This document shows, in pieces, positions 61,301 through 64,000 of a stretch of 64,000 bases of DNA (position 1 is the stretch's first letter; every line of letters starts with the position of its first letter). Source of the DNA: Hyposmocoma kahamanoa (taxonomy: Eukaryota; Arthropoda; Insecta; Lepidoptera; Cosmopterigidae); assembly GCF_003589595.1 (NCBI RefSeq), contig NW_020653945.1, positions 11,851,080 to 11,915,079 on the forward strand, read 5' to 3'. The notes below the pieces were generated by a model. That model was not told the DNA's origin, did no database searches, and was given only the letters and a program-made list of their open reading frames with translations. The position numbers and the translations under genes are program-made.

Positions 61301-63063
61301 TGAACATTGAGAACTGAAGATAGAAAGTGATAGTGACTCTTCATTGTCACATTCTAGATCCTTTATCAGCTCAGCAGAAATCGAACCTAAACCTGGATTA
61401 ATGCTCTCATATCTAGTCGTCGTGGTAGTCATCGCAGTTGTGGTAGGTCGACGACCCGCCAAGTCAAGCTCACTTCCCAACGCCGAAAAACAAAAGTCTC
61501 TCTAGTTCCCAATAACATAAGCGGTTGGAGGGACCGAAGGATATCTAGTTTATCTTCTACTAGCTCTCCGGGCTAGTGCCGGAGATGCCAGTCGCAGTGA
61601 CAACGTCCGGACATAGCTTCCAACTTAAAGGGCAACTCACGTGCCTCACGCGTCTTCTCGCTTCAGGCCCTCAACTAGACCGCTACTAAGACGCGCTAGC
61701 TGCTCACGAGACAAACGCCCCGGCCACACCCAACCGGGGCAGACAAACATGTCCGTCTCTGCAGCTAACCACAAATCCCAGCGAGTCCATACCCAAGTTC
61801 GGGTCCACCAGAGGCGCCCAGGCGCAAAAGCGTATCACTGGCGGAGGAACCAGCCTAGACCAGTCGTATTTCAGAGGATTCCGAATTCTCCACAGTCACT
61901 TCTATCATCCAGTCTTGGTCGATCTTCTAACAGTATCCGTTCAAGTACCTGTGATGCTCACCAAAGTTGTGGTCAATCATCATATTTTGACGACGAATTG
62001 ATGAAAAAGATCTGGATTAGTTAGTATTTTGCGTTAATTAATAATAAGTCATATTTTGTTATATTTCATGTGAAACATGTGATAAACTTCGTTTCATTAA
62101 TATACTTGATTTCGTTGCTTTTTAGGTCGCCTTTTATTAACAATTTTTATTAGTCATAAAAAATACGCTAACTCTTTGGTAAAGTTCATAACGGGTTTTG
62201 GGAGAGATGTTTTTTTTGTATTTTTTTTTCTAACGGCATAATAAAAAATGCAACATCAAATCCAATCACAAAAAAAATCTCGTGCTGAAAGGGGTATGCG
62301 ATTTTAACGCCCTATAGGTGCGGACACTTTAGCGCGAACCCGACGTCCATTTGTTACTACATCAATGTTTTTGTATGAAAAATATTTTATGAAATTTGAC
62401 CAACTTCAGCTGTACCTATTTTTTCGTCACATACAATGAAATGATCCCTTCATAAAACTGAGTCGATTACCACTTAAAAAATTTTGATCAATTTTATTCA
62501 TTTTTATGAACAACTTGACCAAAAAATTTAATATGCCAAAATTGTTTTCACAAAAAAGCCTTAATGGTTTCGTAGCCTTGTATCTTTTATGGTTTCAGAT
62601 TTCCCCGTACTATCTCATTAAAAAAAAACACTCTGTATTAATTGAATACACACTTGGATTGATCCAACAAAACATCTAATTAAAGTGCATAGTCAAATAC
62701 AGTTGCAACAGAAGATTAACTGGCTTGTTAAATTAAAAGGTTTGTGTGGTAAGATAGGTGCATTGTTTCTAGGTTATATGTGCATTTACAATGATGAAGT
62801 CGAGAAGTTTTGAGACTGTGTTCACAGATTGTTACCGTTTTGGGAGCAGTCTAGCAGTTGCATGATGTACTTGTCATAGTTACTCTGATCAATTATTAAA
62901 AAAAAGGTCTTAAATCTTAATTAAGTAGAGCACTAATACTATGATTTTTATAGCGTGTGTGGCGAGTCGGCCTGGCCAGTGCGGTCGCTCCGATGGCTAC
63001 GTGCTGGAAGGAAAGGAACTGGAGTTCTACCTAAGGAAGATCAAATCCAAGAGGGCTAAGTGA
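52379..63063 (+). CDS. RpS8: Ribosomal protein S8 (eS8), complete, six coding exons
   Basis: Cytosolic 40S subunit protein eS8. Exons 52379-52382, 52602-52708, 52911-53010, 53174-53349, 54687-54816 and 62954-63063 join in phase to 208 residues, the normal animal length. The protein starts [20 protein letters not shown] and contains [57 protein letters not shown] and [13 protein letters not shown], ending [13 protein letters not shown]. The start exon holds only ATGG, as in many ribosomal-protein genes with a TOP leader. Introns are 219, 202, 163, 1337 and 8137 bp; the last two have grown by transposon insertion. All splice sites are GT-AG. Confidence 0.99.
52602..52708 (+). CDS. RpS8: RpS8 exon 2
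   Basis: Acceptor TGTGCAG, donor AAG/GTATGA; encodes [11 protein letters not shown] to PAANTK. Confidence 0.98.
52911..53010 (+). CDS. RpS8: RpS8 exon 3
   Basis: Acceptor TTTCAG, donor AAT/GTAAGA; encodes [14 protein letters not shown] to FSWGSE plus one base. Confidence 0.98.
53174..53349 (+). CDS. RpS8: RpS8 exon 4
   Basis: Acceptor TTGCAG, donor TTG/GTGAGT; completes Cys, then [17 protein letters not shown] to GRKKGAKL. Confidence 0.98.
53376..54001 (+). mobile_element. Internally deleted mariner, 626 bp, in RpS8 intron 4
   Basis: Ends TTAGGTCCTTA and TAAGGACCTAA are inverted and flanked by TA (53374-53375, 54002-54003). Only fragments of transposase remain on the plus strand: [13 protein letters not shown] near the left, [12 protein letters not shown], and [19 protein letters not shown] toward the right, with stops and frame changes. 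It starts just 27 bp after exon 4 yet leaves the donor intact. A different subfamily from the mariners at 9181 and 22636. Confidence 0.93.
54113..54345 (+). repeat. Lepidopteran interspersed repeat C, copy 2
   Basis: TTAACCGACCAAAAAAGGAG, GTTCTCAATTCAACTTTTTT, then ACCGATTTTCACGATTC and CATCCACCTCAAAGGGTGGC. The longest copy here; it extends further than copy 1. Confidence 0.75.
54687..54816 (+). CDS. RpS8: RpS8 exon 5
   Basis: Acceptor TAATAG, donor CTAG/GTCAGT; encodes [15 protein letters not shown] to FHTGRLL plus one base. Confidence 0.98.
54871..55180 (-). mobile_element. LINE 3' end, BMC1-like, copy 4
   Basis: ATATCAAGTGATGGGATGCA ... CACTGCCACTGCGCC ... GGAGCTTTACTGC, same family and orientation as the other three copies. 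Confidence 0.7.
55181..56291. other. RpS8 intron 5, unassigned part
   Basis: AT-rich, with a GC-richer stretch 55530-55830 that contains CTAGCTGG...CCAGCTA inverted words (55780-55805) but no recognisable family. Confidence 0.4.
56292..56480. mobile_element. Family B MITE, ~190 bp
   Basis: Ends GGACGTCGGGTC and GACCCGTCGTCC are inverted. The interior has TAGTCTTCATTTGTTCTACTG and CGATGACATTACAATTTAAA. Related pieces lie at 45397-45645 and, reversed and split, at 59990-60075 plus 62276-62345. Confidence 0.65.
56935..57680 (+). pseudogene. CR1/Jockey-type LINE reverse transcriptase, left half
   Basis: Broken plus-strand [19 protein letters not shown] is followed by [51 protein letters not shown] and [20 protein letters not shown], where the usual Asp of the catalytic AxLDxSKAFD block is lost. 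Several stops and shifts. The alignment breaks near 57680 and resumes at about 58530 after ~850 bp of unrelated DNA. Confidence 0.82.
57681..58529. other. ~850 bp splitting the LINE RT
   Basis: Unrelated DNA between the two halves of one reverse transcriptase. No clear inverted ends or target duplication seen; contains a short (TAG)5 at ~58439. Confidence 0.5.
58530..59090 (+). pseudogene. CR1/Jockey-type LINE reverse transcriptase, right half
   Basis: Resumes with [20 protein letters not shown] and [18 protein letters not shown] (motif B region). A frameshift leads to [15 protein letters not shown] with the YADD active site, [17 protein letters not shown], and in a third frame [20 protein letters not shown]. 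Same family as 56935-57680, so one old LINE copy split by insertion. Confidence 0.85.
59091..59689. other. RpS8 intron 5, unassigned part
   Basis: No element recognised. Confidence 0.4.
59690..59937 (-). repeat. Lepidopteran interspersed repeat C, copy 3
   Basis: Reverse orientation of 54113-54345, ending GAGGAGGTTCTCAATCGGAC on the minus strand, with the GTGGCTG and ATAAATAGCGCCTAAATTTT parts retained. Confidence 0.75.
60566..60929. mobile_element. piggyBac-like MITE, 364 bp
   Basis: Ends CCCATATGCGCCCAATGG and, read inward from the right, CCCATTTGCACCCGCCG continue to matching GGACAC with about 27 of 34 identical positions. The right end abuts TTAA (60930-60933), the piggyBac target. The left TTAA is not preserved. 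No ORF. Confidence 0.6.
60955..60992. repeat. Perfect 14-bp hairpin
   Basis: GGCTACACACTTGT and ACAAGTGTGTAGCC around a 10-base loop (GCCGGGAGCG). Confidence 0.85.
61641..62024 (+). CDS. Hypothetical ORF in RpS8 intron 5
   Basis: 127 codons, Arg/Ser/Gln/His-rich ([20 protein letters not shown] near the start, [20 protein letters not shown] near the end). No family recognised. The surrounding 61230-62030 is more GC-rich and ORF-like than the flanks; a minus-strand ORF at 61244-61480 is Thr/Ser-rich. Possibly part of an unrecognised transposon; coding status is doubtful. Confidence 0.25.
   Translation: MPHASSRFRPSTRPLLRRASCSRDKRPGHTQPGQTNMSVSAANHKSQRVHTQVRVHQRRPGAKAYHWRRNQPRPVVFQRIPNSPQSLLSSSLGRSSNSIRSSTCDAHQSCGQSSYFDDELMKKIWIS
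62346..62953. other. RpS8 intron 5, 3' part
   Basis: AT-rich; nothing recognised before the TTTATAG acceptor of exon 6. Confidence 0.5.
62954..63063 (+). CDS. RpS8: RpS8 exon 6 (last)
   Basis: Acceptor TTATAG; completes Ala, then [35 protein letters not shown] and TGA. Confidence 0.98.
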
Positions 63064-63079
63064 GAAGTGTAATTGTATA

Positions 63080-63085
63080 AATAAA
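63080..63085 (+). promoter_or_regulatory. RpS8 poly(A) signal
   Basis: AATAAA 17 bp after the stop codon, giving the very short 3' UTR usual for ribosomal-protein mRNAs. Confidence 0.8.
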
Positions 63086-64000
63086 ACCTAAAAAGCAACC
63101 ATTATTTCATTTGATTTAGGATAGGGGTTCCTTAATCATAAGATGTACGCCTTTCATCACTACTACTGGTATTTTTTTCCCATATGTTCTGTTAATAAAT
63201 AGACAGTTCATTCTCAGTAGTTCTGTGAATAAGTTTCCAGTCTAGTTAGTGACAAAACTTCTGGTGAACAATTTAGCATTAGATTTTGCACAATTGGACA
63301 CTTCTTCCCGTGGATCACCTCTTGCATATAAAATAGAAAAACTAAGATGAACAAAGTATTAAATGTATATTTTTGTCATAATATTAAAAAAAAAAGAAAC
63401 TCAAAACTTATATTGGTGTTAGTCCACCTCCAACATTAACAGCCTTACACGTTTTCTTCCTGCAAGAGTAAAACTTTTGTAAAACATTTTGTAAATTATT
63501 TATTTTTAGATGTTGCGTTCCCCTATTGTACTGTTATAGAGATCAAGTATTGTTGAAATGATCAACTGCGTCGTTTGTGTGGGCTTTTGGTAGAGTAAAA
63601 CTATTTAATGTTCTCAGAATGATTGATGAATATAAATAACTTGCTGGTTTTGTTAGCATTCAGTTCAACCTGAGATACTCATACACGCCCTTATGACGTC
63701 TGAAGATTTCAAATATCTTTGTACATTTTGAAAGTTATAAAATACCTGCAGTAGAAAAGGGAAATAAGATTGATTTCTAGAATTCAACGGTATAACTGGT
63801 CCAAAGGGGGAATAATCCTTTCTTTGCGCTAGTAGCAATGTTTATTTTTCTGAGTAACCTCATATTTATTGTTTTGAATGTTACCAAATACACAAACTCC
63901 TAATTTGCCGTATATAAATTTAAAGCATTTTTTTCTCGCCTTTCTTTGATACTAAAAGGAGTACAATGTACAATTGGCGAAAAAGGGTGTCCGTTAGGAT
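63086..64000. other. 3' flank of RpS8
   Basis: No gene or repeat recognised; AT-rich. Confidence 0.5.

Larger units (their letters stand above)
59990..62345 (-). mobile_element. Family B long or interrupted copy
   Basis: On the minus strand the terminal GGACGTCGGGTTCGCGCTAA (from 62345) matches the left end of the 56292 MITE. The continuation (AGTCTTCGTTTGTTCAACTG) is found only at 60075-59990. The ~2.2 kb between them holds a piggyBac-like MITE and two unknown ORFs. Either it is a longer relative of the MITE or a MITE split by insertions. Confidence 0.45.

Overview
The window is animal nuclear DNA, almost certainly from a moth or butterfly (Lepidoptera). It is AT-rich, with spliced genes (GT-AG introns), AATAAA poly(A) signals and a dense mixed load of insect transposons. 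These include mariner, Tc1, Transib, RTE- and CR1/Jockey-type LINEs, a Penelope-like element, tRNA-derived SINEs with intact A and B boxes, and repeats resembling the 3' end of the Bombyx BMC1 LINE. The order-level call rests on repeat style and protein similarity judged from memory; no search was run.

Three conserved genes can be read with exon boundaries. (1) pumilio (pum), minus strand: nine coding exons between 47657 and 15450 encode 581 codons of the long, poorly conserved N-terminal region. The Puf RNA-binding repeats must lie left of the window. A further candidate first exon at 30025-30084 would give a shorter isoform from an internal promoter. (2) mago nashi (mago), minus strand, 48951-49669: two exons, 146 residues, complete. 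(3) RpS8, plus strand, 52379-63063: six coding exons, 208 residues, complete, with an 8.1 kb transposon-filled fifth intron. A small plus-strand ORF of unknown function (47874-48089) lies head-to-head with pum.

Layout: 1-15449 is non-coding sequence that I read as pum intron. Its first ~5.6 kb has few repeats and GC-rich pockets; from 6.4 kb it fills with SINEs, MITEs and a mariner. 15450-29059 carries seven pum exons interleaved with a Transib element (18981-21885), a dead mariner and two nested-looking MITEs. 29060-46449 is a 17.4 kb pum intron with the alternative first exon, foldback elements, a Tc1 element with one stop codon, an RTE LINE and a Penelope-like element bounded by 246-bp inverted repeats. 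46450-49669 holds the pum 5' exons, the small ORF and mago. 49670-52378 is intergenic, with a 10-base N gap at 51784-51793. 52379-63063 is RpS8; 63064-64000 is 3' flank.

The most striking item is the Transib element. It has a 5-bp GC-rich target duplication, CACTGTG/CACGGTG ends resembling the RAG recombination-signal heptamer, and a RAG1-like transposase with all three catalytic acidic positions apparent, broken by a single TGA. Functionally, pum (translational repressor), mago (exon-junction complex) and RpS8 (ribosome) all act on mRNA, but nothing shows co-regulation beyond their proximity.
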